From Xestospongia bergquistia (Eukaryota > Porifera > Demospongiae > Haplosclerida > Petrosiidae): a stretch of DNA of 64,000 nucleotides. The notes beneath the pieces are model-generated. The model did no database searches. It was given only the letters and a program-made list of their open reading frames with translations, and had not been told where the DNA came from. A program made the translations under genes and the position numbers. Positions 48,354 through 60,742 of the stretch are shown here, one piece after another. The stretch is from assembly GCA_963965975.1 (NCBI GenBank), contig OZ014418.1, forward strand, positions 6,985,275 to 7,049,274, given 5' to 3'. How positions within the stretch are numbered: the stretch's first letter is position 1; every line of letters starts with the position of its first letter.

Positions 48354-48748
48354 TGACTAGTTGTTTGACACTGTATAATCAAAACTTAAAAATAGTGCAT
48401 AAAAATAAAAATACACCTACAACTGTTTTGTTTAAAGACTCAATTAATACTTGATTCTATTCTTTTTGATAAATTTGGTATATTAGGTTTGTAATATTAA
48501 TAAATTGATAATACATTGTTTAATTTTGCTTTGTTTTTTGCTGTGGAAATCATTCAAACTCTTCCTATTGTCCTAAATTTATTAACTAATAATCATAAGA
48601 AAGGGTTTGAAGTAGACACCAAATTTTAATTTTAATCCACTCATAATGAACACACCCCCTACTATAACTACTAGTTAATATAAACTCTGTACTTAGTCCA
48701 CACCTTAAACCATACAATGCACCTCCCTCTTTTTACTGTACTAACAAT
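48354..48748. other. B7-C2 spacer
   Basis: No gene or repeat array is seen. It presumably holds the C2 promoter, but no clear TATA box stands out. Confidence 0.5.
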
Positions 48749-51700
48749 ATGGATGACATGTTAAATCCAAGGAAACGGCCAAGAGATGATCATGAGATAT
48801 CAGAAGAGGATGTAAAGCAAAAACAAGAGAAGCAAACAAGAGATGATGATGATGATATTATTATTATTGATGGTAGTTGATTATTGTAATGATATGATTG
48901 ATTTCCATGTGATTTTACAGATAAAAGAGGAAATGTATCAGTCAAAGAGTTGCAAACAGGTAGTCGTCAATATTTTGAATTAAGTAAGTTAAAGATGGTT
49001 TGAAATATTGTTACTACTTTTCTTATTATGTTATATAGATGATTTAAAAATTAATTGTATTAATACTCTATTATCTACTTTATGTTGAATGTCACTTTTT
49101 ACACCGTATATAGATATTGCTGATCTTGTTGAAGTTAGTGATTTGTTGAAAACCAACCACTTCTTGGATTCAAAATGGCTTGACCTTGGTCTCCATCTTG
49201 GTCTACTAATGGATACACTGAAGACTATTGAAGCACAATATGAGAAAGATGTTAGCAGATGTCTTCTGGAGTGTTTGTCTCTATGGTTACAAAGAGTGGA
49301 TAAAGTTGATGAGAGGGGTGGACCTAATTGGGATACGTTAGCTAATGCTCTTAGTAAGGTGGGAGAGAGGTTTTCAGCTGACGATGTAAGGCAAAAAGGT
49401 TTGTGTAAGGAAAAAATATACAGAATTTAATACATATTCTTATATTTTTTAGTAAAAGAAGCAGCTATCCAAAGATATATTTCATCATTGTCACAGTCTA
49501 TGGTCAATCCTGTGAAATTGTCCCAGCTCTTATTTAGTGAAAGATGCATCAGTGAAGTCACACTTGATGATATGGAGACATCAGAAGTCTCACAAGATGT
49601 CAAGAAGACAACTCTGTTATCTACTATACATACAGCAGTATCGTCAGATTACAAGAAGTTGAAAATGTTAGCTAAAGTACTATCCATGTTTGAGAAGGCA
49701 AGCATTCTGTCTAAACAAATTTTTAGTGAATATGGTAAGAGAATTAATGTCAAATTGATAATGATATTTGATTTTTGTCTAGTTCGAAAGTTTCCAGATG
49801 ATCAGATGGCAGCAGATAATATTTCAGAAGTAGTGAATGATCAGTTGAGTGATGAAGATCGTGCCAGTGACATTTTACGTTATCATTATGGTACTCTATC
49901 TCAGTGTTTTTACTATTCTATTGATGTTGGACAGTTACTCCATGGAGAAAAAGTAATTTCAAAGACAACATTATCTACTGCACAATCTTTGTCAAAAGAT
50001 GAAGCAAGTTTTCTTTTGTTAAAAGCAGTACGTCATGCTGTACATACCAACTATCATAATCTAGTAGTGTTTGCTAGTATACTACTGAAATTTACTAGCT
50101 GTGTACCATGTGCTAATGCTATCTTAAAGGACTGTAGTAAGTATATTATGATTTACACTAATACCTTTTATAAAATGATATTTTGATAGACAAAGTATTT
50201 CCTGATCTTGACATGTCTTTAATACAACCTAGTAATAGTGAAACTAATGAAGGTATTGATAGTAATATAAGTTGTTATTATATCATTCAGTTAACTATTA
50301 GATACTGCATTAGCAGTGCCAGTTGAAAGTAGTTCAAGTTTAATTCAAGGTTATTAGTTATTATTAAAGATATAAATTCAAACATACAACTTATTACAGA
50401 TGAGGCTCAGCCAATTCCTCGAAGTTTGAGTCATGTTTTTGGGTCAAGTAGAAAAGAGTTTGCAATAGCCTTTAGCAAAATTCGAAAAGCTATCAATGCA
50501 AGTCCTCCACCTCTTGAAGAATTGAAAGAATTTCTTGAGGATGGTTATTCTCACCTCCAACCTCAATTCGTTCATTGTAACTCCATTGCTGATGTGCTAC
50601 GAATAGTGAAAGATCACTGTACATTGATCGATATCAGTTGTTTGGAGGGTATTGTTGAGCGATTTGATATCAAAGAAGCTGAGACACACATACAAGCATA
50701 CAAAAATTTCATTCAATCATCTTGTGAAAAAACAAAAGCTTGTCTTTGTCTAAATGAAAATTTCAAAATAACAAAAACTCCTTCTCTTCTCCGATGTGAA
50801 ACAGTTGAATTTGTCTTAGACTGGGATCCTAAAAGTTGCACATTAGAAGATATCAAAGATATTCTTTCAGAATCACTTGAGATGAATGTACAGATACGTT
50901 ATATAAGAGAGGGCAACTCTATCATTGTCATTTGCTTTTTCCCACTCAGTCCAACAAAAATAATCATTATTGCTAAAGCTCAGGAGACTCTTGAAGTACT
51001 AAAGAAGAAAGGACTACTCAAGTTAACTGTAGGCTACTGTACTATTTATGATAAGTGTAAAAGAGATGAGGTAAGAGATGAGTAGTGTTAGACTATTGTT
51101 ACTATAAGTGTATATACAGGAGATTATGGCTGACAAAGAAGAGATTGCAAAGTTGAAAGATCAACTGGAAATGAAACAAAATATCATTAAAAAGCAGACT
51201 ATGGAAATAGAGACTATTAAAGGTATTTGAATGTACTATTCTTGACATAGTAGTATTATTCATGATAAGGGAGCTCTGGTCCTCAAATTTATACATCTTT
51301 TGTCCATTGTTATAATAACAACTATATTTATTATAGTACCATCAATAGACCCAATTATTGTACTATTATATATTATATGTTATAAGGTATTCATGTATAT
51401 TAAACTAATAGAATACTGGATATGTATAGATTATCTGATAAGGAAACACCCACAATTTAGACCTCTTTTTTCCATATATGGTCATTGTTATAACTACTGG
51501 TTTACTTTATACTCAGCTGTTTATAATACTGACCTCTTCTTACTATATGTTATTTTCTGACATTAGTACTAAAACTATATGTTCTCCATTACTTACTATA
51601 TAATAGACAGAAAATGTATTTTTCTGATGAAATCTTAAATTTGTTGTCAGAATCTCAACAAGAGATAGAGATACAACAAAAAATAATTGTCTCATTGACT

Positions 51701-52032
51701 TTGCAACTAAAGGAGAGAGATGAAGAGAATGAAAAGTTAAAGAAGATCTTAAATGGTAATTATATTATTAGTAGTTAACTATCACTTCTGATTGGACATT
51801 ATTATCAGATCTACCCAAAGTCCAGGAACTAGTCTCATCTGATCAGGAACTTAAAGAGATCCTAATGAAATCTAGTCCAGAAACCTCTATACCAACTACT
51901 AATGAAGGTATAGGTATGTAGAATACAAAATATCTGTGTTTATTTAATCAATCAGAGTTAAAAGATAAGTTAACAGATGTTAAAAAGGCAAATAAAGGTA
52001 AGCAAGTTATAAAAAATCCAAGTGTTATGTGA
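48749..52032 (+). CDS. C2, Death domain plus paired helical domains, coiled coil
   Basis: Exons: 48749-48872, 48921-48959, 49114-49398 (Death domain: FLDSKWLDLGLHLG, LECLSLWLQRV, WDTLANALSKVGE), 49453-49734 and 49783-50136 (two related helical domains, possibly CARD- or DED-like: SQLLFSERCISEVTLDDME, and GQLLHGEKVISKTTL), short linkers, 50400-51070 (unrecognised domain: CTLIDISCLEGIVERFDI, VEFVLDWDPKSCTLEDIKD), 51120-51222 and later coiled-coil exons (EEIAKLKDQLEMKQ). The stop is near 52030. The start MDDMLNPRKRP is followed by acidic residues. Such Death-plus-coil proteins usually act as cytosolic adaptors in innate or cell-death signalling, which is inference here. The Death domain is clearly diverged from C1 and C3. 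No disruption was noticed. Confidence 0.7.
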
Positions 52033-52234
52033 TGTGTAGAAAACATAGGATCATATAGGTATAAGATCAGTATCTTATCTTATCTCAGTATCAGATATCT
52101 TCAGTAGAGAGTTGTATCTTCAGTATTGATGCCATCCCTACATTATTTTCATTGCACTGTTAATAATGTATTATATACTGATAATTATCTGATATTAGTT
52201 CTTAATGTGCATTATGTAAGTAAAGTTGTGATAT

Positions 52235-52415
52235 GATGCATATAATTGAGGTGATATCAGGGATATTTCACTAGAATCTAAACCTACTCTGTCAATATTC
52301 AGAATGGGATCAAGTACCTTGTAAACAATGACTCTAAGTAAAAGTTTAATAAGAACTGCATTCACATTGGATATTTTGGTGGGAAGATGAATCATCAAGT
52401 AACCAATGAGATTCA
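52235..52415 (-). pseudogene. CATSPERE fragment upstream of B8
   Basis: Shortened copy of the same CATSPERE-derived block (ctaaacctactctgtcaata, then gatattttggtgggaagatg, aagtaaccaatgagattcat). It provides the CCAAT element before B8. Confidence 0.75.
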
Positions 52416-52537
52416 TCTGTGATGTGTTACAACATGACTTATTGCATTTCACATGACTCATATAATTATAGTAAGAGTTGTTATAATAAATAAGACAAAG
52501 TCGAGAATACCTTATTAGACTACTAAATGCTCTAGGA

Positions 52538-53600
52538 ATGGCAGAGAGTGAGCGTAGTACTGGAGACACTAAGACTATTAAAACAGGAAGGTAAATATGA
52601 ATATATATATATGATGTGGTGAGGTATATAAAAACTTTAAATATATTTCAGAGAAATTGTTGAAACTCCTTGTCCAGAAGTATTATTTAGAAGTTATCAT
52701 GTGACACATCTTCCAAATAAAGAATACCAGGAATGGGATGAACTGCCACGTTTTTATGAAGATACAGGAGTTCGTTTTAGAGATATTCCTGTAAATGTGA
52801 ACAAACTTTGTCATGTAACACATAATCAAGAAGCAAATAAAATTGATCAAGGAAACTACTTCATTTTTAAGCCAAAGAAAAAAATAGGAAAAGCTGGCTA
52901 TAATTATGATGGGTCACCAATTGGAGAGACCTTTGTTATATGTGAGCCAACTGACCAACCACCTACTGATGATACAAAGTATCGCTACATTGACCCTAAT
53001 GATCCTGATGACAGAGTCTTTCCTGGTTATTATATCTGGTGGTCTATTGATTATGACCGGTGCCCTCCACTACCTCCAGAACACTATTACAGTGTTTTAT
53101 TCACTTCATTATCTCGTTATGGTAATGTTAAATTCTCAGGCTACATATCGCAACTACTACAATGTTACCAAGAAGCCTACAACATTAATCCATTACCTCA
53201 TATTCAGTTCAGATGTGGAGGTACCCTACGTTACAATAATGAGATTTGTAAAGTTGTTATAGTGTGTACAGAAATACACTATCCTCAACCACAAGAAGAT
53301 TTTCCTCTGATGTGGGAAGATCATGATATTAGGTACTATGAAGATGGAAGAATCTCATATATAAAACGTTTAGATGTTGTAATAAGAAATATAGTCTCAA
53401 TGAAAAATGATAAATCCTATTCTTGGGACACATATGCCTTTGCATTTTACTTTCCAGATGACACATACGAGTTACTGTGTTCTACAACTGAAAATTTTGA
53501 GTGCTCAATAGTTTATCATAATGATGACCTTTGTACTAAAACACAGCCTGACCCAAATAAAGGTGGAAAGTTTACTTGCCCTAATAATTTACCTTCTTGA
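52538..53600 (+). CDS. B8, B-family protein with short C-terminus
   Basis: Exons 52538-52590 (MAESERSTGDTKTIKTG) and 52652-53600 give 333 residues. The region up to HVTHLPNKEYQEW matches B3 and B6. Motifs: LCHVTHNQEANKI, IWWSID, SRYGNVKFS, CGGTLRYNNEICKVVI and YSWDTYAFAFYFP. It stops at NNLPS, so the acidic-basic tail of B3 is missing. Remnants of the tail are readable out of frame just after the stop (gtctctcttaagaagc). Loss of the presumed nuclear signal could change its location. Confidence 0.85.
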
Positions 53601-54501
53601 GGTGATAAGGAGGATATGTCTCTCTTAAGAAGCAACAAATTGAAGATATATAGAGAAGTCTATAACTAAACATATTACTATTTTTATAATGTATTGCTTT
53701 AATTAAAGAGTTTCATTGAAAAATGATTTTAATAGTGGCAAGTCTAAAATAAATAATCTTAAAAGAACAATAGTCAAAGTGGTCAGAGTATTTCATAGAA
53801 AGCTATCTTTTAGATGGAGAATGTTCATGACTTGCAATGTTTCTCTAACTAAGTAAGAAAGAAAACTGATGACAAAACAGCAACAATGGGTCAGTACAGG
53901 CAGTTGTAATTGTGGTTAAATGCATAAGTGTTCTTACTAAACCTCAGAATGACACGGACTATGAATATATAATTAGGATATAATAATTTAATATACATTA
54001 ATAAAGTTTCCCACATGTTATTATAATGATCAGATAATAAAAAATACTCTATTGGTTAATAATGTATAAAAATTACAATACATTACAGGTGCATATGCTG
54101 TTTTGTTTAAGGACCCAGTACACGCGTTCATTTAATAGATAATATTAGTTTTCTATTGTTGATTTAATTATGAATTAAAATAAAAATGTGTTTTTCTTTG
54201 GATGTATTGTCCTGTTTGACTAGATGTTCTTGGATACATAGACTAATAAACAAATATAGATTTTATATACAGTTAACGCTATCACACAATGATTGGGGTG
54301 AATGGGGAGTGTAAATCACACAAGTGGGTTGTCCTATGTGTTAAAAAGGGGCCCTCCCTCAACTTGTATTTGAAAAGTTAAATCTAGACTGTGTGCAAAA
54401 GCAAGTTCTTTGATGAAAGATAGACCTATTAGAGAATCAATGATTACTCAAGTTGATTTCATGTCAAAAGATGTTCCTGTTGCTTCTTAACAAGTCACTG
54501 A
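53601..54501. other. B8-B9 spacer
   Basis: No gene is seen. Parts repeat the spacer found at 42380-42640 (acctcagaatgacacggact, gtttcccacatgttattata). Confidence 0.5.
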
Positions 54502-55725
54502 AGTGTCAAATCCAATAAAAAGACCACAAGAAAATCAAGAGATATCAGAGCAGTATTATCAACAAAAAAGAGCAAATCTTGATCCTGTCATTACTGATAA
54601 CTCTAATGGTAATATTGACTGATACAATGATATGATTGTTTTTATGTCTTTAATGTTAGATGATTCCATAAATAAACAAGGAATATAGAGTTAACAACAT
54701 CTATGGAAAGAGGTCAATATGTACCAAATGGCAAGAAACGTAACACTGAAGTATTATTTAGAAATCATCATATCACTCATTATCCATGGGGAGAGTGTCA
54801 TGACTGGTATAACATACTACGACCACTCCAAATTGGCAGTTCTAGTAACTTTGAAGTTCCTCTTCGAGGAGTTCATATAACAGTAAACAAGCTGTGCCAT
54901 ATAACGCATGAGTTACCTGCCAGAAAAATTTGTTGACCAGACTACTTCAATTTCAAACCTACGCACATAGTAGGAAGAGCTGGCTACACTTTTGATCGAT
55001 CACCAATTGGAGAGACCTATGTTATATTGAAGCCTACTAACCAACCACCTACTGAAGAAACAGAGTACCGACATGTGAGTTCTGGTGAAAATCTATTTCC
55101 TGGATGTTACAGCTGGTGGTCTATTGATTATGATCATCATCTTCCACCATTATCAAATTATTACTATAGTGACCTTTTCACTAAATCATCTCGTTATGGT
55201 AATGTTAAGTTCTCAGGATACATAATTCAACTACTACAATGTTACCAAAAAGCTTACAACATTAATCCATTACCTCGTGTTCAATTCAGATGTGGTGGTA
55301 CTTTACGTTACAAAAAAGAGATTTGTAAAGTAGTTATAGTGTGTAGTGATGCATGCCCTCTACCTGAAGATGAGTTCCCTATTATATGGGATGAGATTTT
55401 ATATGACAAAAATGGGAGGGTAGCAGACATCGAACCTTTTGAAGTTGTAATTCAAAATGGAATAACAGGAGACAGACATATGCCTCTCTTCTATTCTTGG
55501 GACACATATGCCTTTGGTTTTTATTTTCCTAACAAGAACTACAGGCTACGATGTCCTAAATCTGAAAATTTTGAGCATTCAGAAGTTGAACACTATGATG
55601 AATCTTGCATTAAGACACAACCTGATCCAAACAATGAGAACAAGTTAACATGTCCTAACAGGTTTTTAGATGATAGTGAAAGTGATGATGAAGAGGAGTA
55701 CATTTCTAAGAAGCAACAACAATGA
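54502..55725 (+). pseudogene. B9, chimera of C-gene 5' exons and a B-family exon 2
   Basis: 54502-54608 copies C1b exon 1, but its ATG has become GTG. The next exon (from about 54659) follows C1b as far as SMERGQYVP. At about 54727 it switches directly into B-family exon 2 (NGKKRNTEVLFRNHHITHYP). TGA at 54934-54936 interrupts the frame after LPARKIC. The rest is open to 55725: SWWSID, SRYGNVKFS, CGGTLRYKKEICKVVI, YSWDTYAFGFYFP and the acidic tail DDSESDDEEEYISKKQQQ. Confidence 0.8.
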
Positions 55726-56429
55726 TGACATATAGAACTTGTTACACAAACCATATTGCTTTGACCTCTTGATAATATTAACATAATCTTTTAAGTGATA
55801 TTTTTTGTAAAAAATTGTATAATCATGAAGAATGTGGGTGGTACTTCAACAGATGCTGATAGTCTTAAATAAACAATGAGTTACAATCTAAACTAGTATG
55901 GATTGGTAAGTCATGGCTAGTGGTTTGACAATACTAAACCTCAAATGTTTATCTAATTATGTAATTATGGTCAATCAGAAAAGATTTCGCCAATAAACAA
56001 TGAGTTGAAGATGATGATAACATACACCTACAGGAACTTACTCCTTTAAATAAAGCTATAGATTTTTAATAGTTATTAATTTATAAAAGATGTAGACATT
56101 TTATTTTATTATCTTAAACTATTAGTAAAATAAAGGATTGAACACAATACATATATTCATTTATTACTCAGATTGAGGACATCAAAGGTTCCACTGTGCA
56201 TGCATATGACTGTTACTATTATTACATTTTTCAAATGGTTATTTCTTGGAATTTTTATAGTTATTTCAAAGGATTTGCTGTACATGTGGCAGTATAGATG
56301 CACCTTGTTGGTGTAGTAATCATAAGGTTACTTAGGAATGGCAAAGAAAGGCACTGTTCATAAGGAAATTGAGTATTGCATTTATAAATAATGTATATTA
56401 AAGTTAAACAATTACTTTTTAGATAATTT
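55726..56429. other. Spacer containing the left edge of a segmental duplication
   Basis: No gene is seen. From about 55970 it carries the tail end of B4 and its 3' flank (gttgaagatgatgataacat, then caggaacttactcctttaaa), as at 36790-36850. This marks where the duplicated segment begins. Confidence 0.65.
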
Positions 56430-56700
56430 ATGGGAATATTTGAGACAGCTTATATGATTTATAAAGAAAGAAGAAATGCACACCAGATATACTTTTTAGA
56501 TGTTTATGTTACTAATCTTCCTTAGAAGAAGTAAGACCAGAAAAGTAAAGAAACTCTGTCATGTAATGCACAACCAATAGTCAAGTAGATTTGATAAACA
56601 AGATCACTTCAATTTCAAGCCAAAATGAAAAGTCAGTAAATCTGGCTGCAAAGATGAATTACCAATAGGAGAGACATACATTATACATTAACACATTTCT
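56430..56700 (+). pseudogene. B-family N-terminal fragment, copy of 37235-37520
   Basis: Same scraps (KKLCHVMHNQ, DHFNFKPK, LPIGETYII) with the same stops, duplicated along with the C gene. Confidence 0.65.
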
Positions 56701-57026
56701 CAACTAACATGTATATACCTAAAAACCCGTTGGTCATCCTGCACCAATTCCTACTGATCAACCTCTTCTTACTAGCAGCCATAATTTAATGTTGTAAATT
56801 TTGTAAGTTATTTGTACTGTTTTGGTGTCACCGTGTCAATCATCATCCACGGGAAATATATTAAGAATAGGATCATATTTATGCCTTGGTGGTATTAGTA
56901 AATTCCCTTGCTTGAAAGCCAGCCACTCCCGCAAAAATATGAACTATCCATACCCATGCCACGTGCTCAGACTCGCCCCCTTACTGCTACAAAACTATTT
57001 GGTTATTGACTCAAGCAAGTTCTTCA

Positions 57027-60000
57027 ATGGAGAATACAATCAATCATAATGAAGAGGTATCAGAAGCAAGTCTTGATTTGGAAGAATCTGTTGTTACTGA
57101 TAACTCTAATGGTAATATTGACTAATAAATGATATGACCGGTTTTGTCTTTGATATTAGACGATTCCACAGATAAATGGGGAAATGTAGAGTTGCCAACA
57201 TCTATGGAAACAAGTCAATGTATACCAGGTAGTTAGTTAGTTGATCATATAATTTAATTTATAAATATTTATTTCTCAGATATTTCTGATATCTTTAAGA
57301 GAACTCCAGATAAACATGATGTACTCAATTTATTAGCTGTTATTAATGACAAGTGGTATGAAATTGGTGCATCTCTAAAAGTTTCTGATAATGTTTTAAA
57401 TGGTCTGCGACACACTCAGGAGAGTAATACTATCAAACTAGATCAAGTCATTCAGAGCTGGATAACTACTGAGTCATATCCTGTTACCTGGGAGACAGTG
57501 CTTTTTGCTATTGAGAGTCCTGTTATTAACAATAAACAAGTAGCTAATGCAATATGTGAACACTTGTGTAAGTGGATATAATACAACAATATTCTATAAT
57601 ATTTTTTATTAGACAAAGTTCTAGATCTTCAGTGTTACTTTACATCACTTTCACATTATTCTGTGGTGAAAGTGTCTCAGGTCTTATTTAGTGCTGAATG
57701 TATCAGTGAAACAACCCTTGATACGATAGAGGAAAAAGGAGTCCCACTAGATGAGAAGAAAACAACTCTGTTGTCTGCTATCAATACAGCAGTATCTTCA
57801 GACCACAAAATGTCGAAAGTGTTAGTTACAGTACTGTCCAAGTTTGGTACAGAAGGTTTATCTAACAGTGAATGTGGTACATGAACAATGTTTAGTATTA
57901 TGATCAATGTTTCTTTGTGTAGCTAAAAAGTTACCATTAGTAATGACAAGTCATAGTGATCATTTGAGTGATGAAGATCATGCCAGTGACATTTTACGTC
58001 ATCATTATGGTACTCTATCTCAGTGTTTTCACTATTCTGCCGATATAGCACAGCTACTTCATAGAGAAGAAGTAGTTTCAAAGACAACATTATCTACTGC
58101 ACAGTCTTTGTTGAAAGATGAAGCAAGTTTTTTTCTGTTAAAAGAAATACGTCATGCTGTACATACTGACTATCATAAACTGAAGATGTTTGCCAGTGTA
58201 TTGTTACATTTTGAAAATCAATACATTGCAATGCAGCCCAATTTTATCTTATGTGCCAATGCTATCTTAAGGGATTATAGTAAGTGCATGTATATTGTTA
58301 TATGTTGTACTATAACACTGATGATTTGACATTTTGATAGAGAGAGCATTTTATGAAGCTGACACTCCAGAGGTACAGTCTATTAATACTGACCTTAGTG
58401 AAGGTAGCATAACTATATGTTAATTATTATATCATTAAATTAACATTAGGTAATTTATTAAACACTATATCAACAGTATCACTTGAAAGTAGTGGAGTTA
58501 TAAGCCAAGGTTAGCAGTAAGTGTTTAGTTTCTATTATATATACCTTTATTACAGATGTGACTTCTAGAGACATTCCACGAATTCCTCAGAGTTGGAGTT
58601 CTGGATTTGGGTCAATTAGGAAAGAGTTTGGATTAGCTTTTAGCAGAGTTCGAGAAGCTATCAATGCAAGTCCTCCACCTTTGGATACATTGAAAAGATT
58701 TGTTACAGATAGTTATTCTCATCTCAAATCTCAAGTATTTTGTTCTAATTCAGTTGATGACATCCTAGATGTTGTAAATGACCACTGTACACTAATTGAC
58801 ATCAACTCTCTGGAGGGTATCGTGGAACGATTTAAAATCAAACAAGCTGAGACACATATACAAGCATACAAGAATATTGTACGATCGTTTTGTAAGGAAA
58901 CCAAAGCTTGTCTTTGCCTGAACGAAAATTTCAAAATAACAAAAACACCTTCTCTTCTCCGATGTGAAACAATTGAGTTTGTCTTAGACTGGGATCCTAA
59001 GAGTTGTACATTAGAAGATATCAAAGATATTCTTTCAGAATCACTTGAGATGAATGTACAGATACGTTATATAAGAGAGGGCAACTCTATCATTGTCATT
59101 TGCTTTTTCCCACTCAGTCCAGCAATTTTAATCATTATTGCTAAAGCTCAGGAGAGTCTTGAAGTAGTAAAGAAGAAAGGACTACTCAAGTTAACTGTAG
59201 GCTACTGTACCATTTATGATAAGTGTAAAAGAGATGAGGTAAGAGATGAGTAGTGTTAGACAACTGTTACTATAAGTGTATATACAGGAGGCTATGGCTG
59301 ACAGAGAAGAGATTGCAAAGTTGAAAGATCAACTAGAAATGAAACAAAATATCATTAAAAAGCAGACTATGGAAATAGAGTCTATTAAAGGTATTTGTAT
59401 ATACTATTCTTGATGTAGTTAAGATATTAGTATTATCCATGATAAGGGAACTCTGGTCCTCCAATTGGTACATCTTATGTCTATAACAACTATATTTATT
59501 ATAGTACCATCAATAGGCCCAATTATTGTACTAATATATATTATATGTTATAAGTATTTGTACACATGAGACTAATAGAATACTGGATATGTATAGATTA
59601 TCTGATAAGGAAACACCCACTATTTAGACCTCTTTTATCCATATATGGTCATTGTTATAACTACTGGTTTACTTTATATTCAGGTATTTATAATACTGAC
59701 CTCTTGTTACTATACATAGTTCTGACATTAGTACTAAAACTATATGTTCTCCATTACTTACTATATAACAGGCAAAATAATGTCAGAATCACAACAAGAG
59801 ATAGAGACACAGCAAGAAGTAATTACATCATTGACTTTGAGACTAAGGGAGAGGGATGAAGAGAATGAAAAGTTAAAGAAGATCTTAAATGGTAATTATA
59901 TTATTAGTAGTTAACTATCACTTCTTGTTGCACATTATAATCAGATCTAGCCTTCTTACCCAAAGTCCAGGAACTAGTCTTATCTGATCAGGAACTTAAA

Positions 60001-60185
60001 GAGATCCTAATAATATCTAGTCCAGAAACATCTATACCAACTATTAGTGAAGATATAGGTATGTAGAGTACAAAATATCTGTATTTATTTATAGTTTTAT
60101 TCAATCAGAGTTAAAAGATAAGTTAACTGATGTTAAAGAGGAAGATAAAGGTAAGCAAATTATAAATCATTTATGTGATGTGTAG
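57027..60185 (+). CDS. C3, Death domain plus paired helical domains, coiled coil
   Basis: Exons: 57027-57111, 57160-57228, 57280-57567 (Death domain), 57625-57876 and 57923-58279 (helical pair), linkers, 58556-59238 (unrecognised domain) and from 59288 coiled-coil exons to a stop at 60183-60185. It is very close to C1 but keeps the five bases C1 lost, so TTLLSAINTAVSSD reads through. Signature pieces are NDKWYEIGASLKVSDNVL, LFSAECISETTLDTIEEKG, VERFKIKQAETHIQ and ADREEIAKLKDQLEMKQ. It is probably the working member of the C1/C3 pair. A role in death-fold signalling is inferred from the domain only. Confidence 0.7.
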
Positions 60186-60429
60186 AAAACATAGGATCAT
60201 ATAGGAATAAGATCTATAGGTAGTTCATGTAGCATAATAATTGGATAATACCTATACCTTATGTTTAAAAGCTAGATTATGAGTTAGTGTGATATATGTA
60301 GAGAGTTATATCTTCAGTATTGATGCCATCTCTACATTATTTTCATTGCACTGTTAATAATGTATTATATACTGATAATTATCTGATATCAGCTCTTAAT
60401 GTACATTACATTAATAAAGTTGTGATATG

Positions 60430-60610
60430 ATACAGGTGATATCAGGGATATTTCACTAGAGTCTAAACCTACTCTGTCAATATTCAGAATGAGATCAAGT
60501 ATCTTGTAAACAATGACTCTAAGTAATGGTTTAATAAAAACTATATTCACATTGGATATTTTGGTGGGAAGATGAATCATCAAGTAACCAATGAGATTCA
60601 TCTGTGACAA
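60430..60610 (-). pseudogene. CATSPERE fragment upstream of B10
   Basis: Copy of the block at 52235-52415, ending with aagtaaccaatgagattcat and the B-type promoter. Confidence 0.75.
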
Positions 60611-60742
60611 TAATATGTGTTATTAATATTACACAATATGACTTATCACATTTCACCATGACTCATATAATTTTAGTAAGAGTGGTTATATAAATAAAGA
60701 CAAAGTCAAGAGTACCTTTATTAGACTAGTAAATACTCTAGG

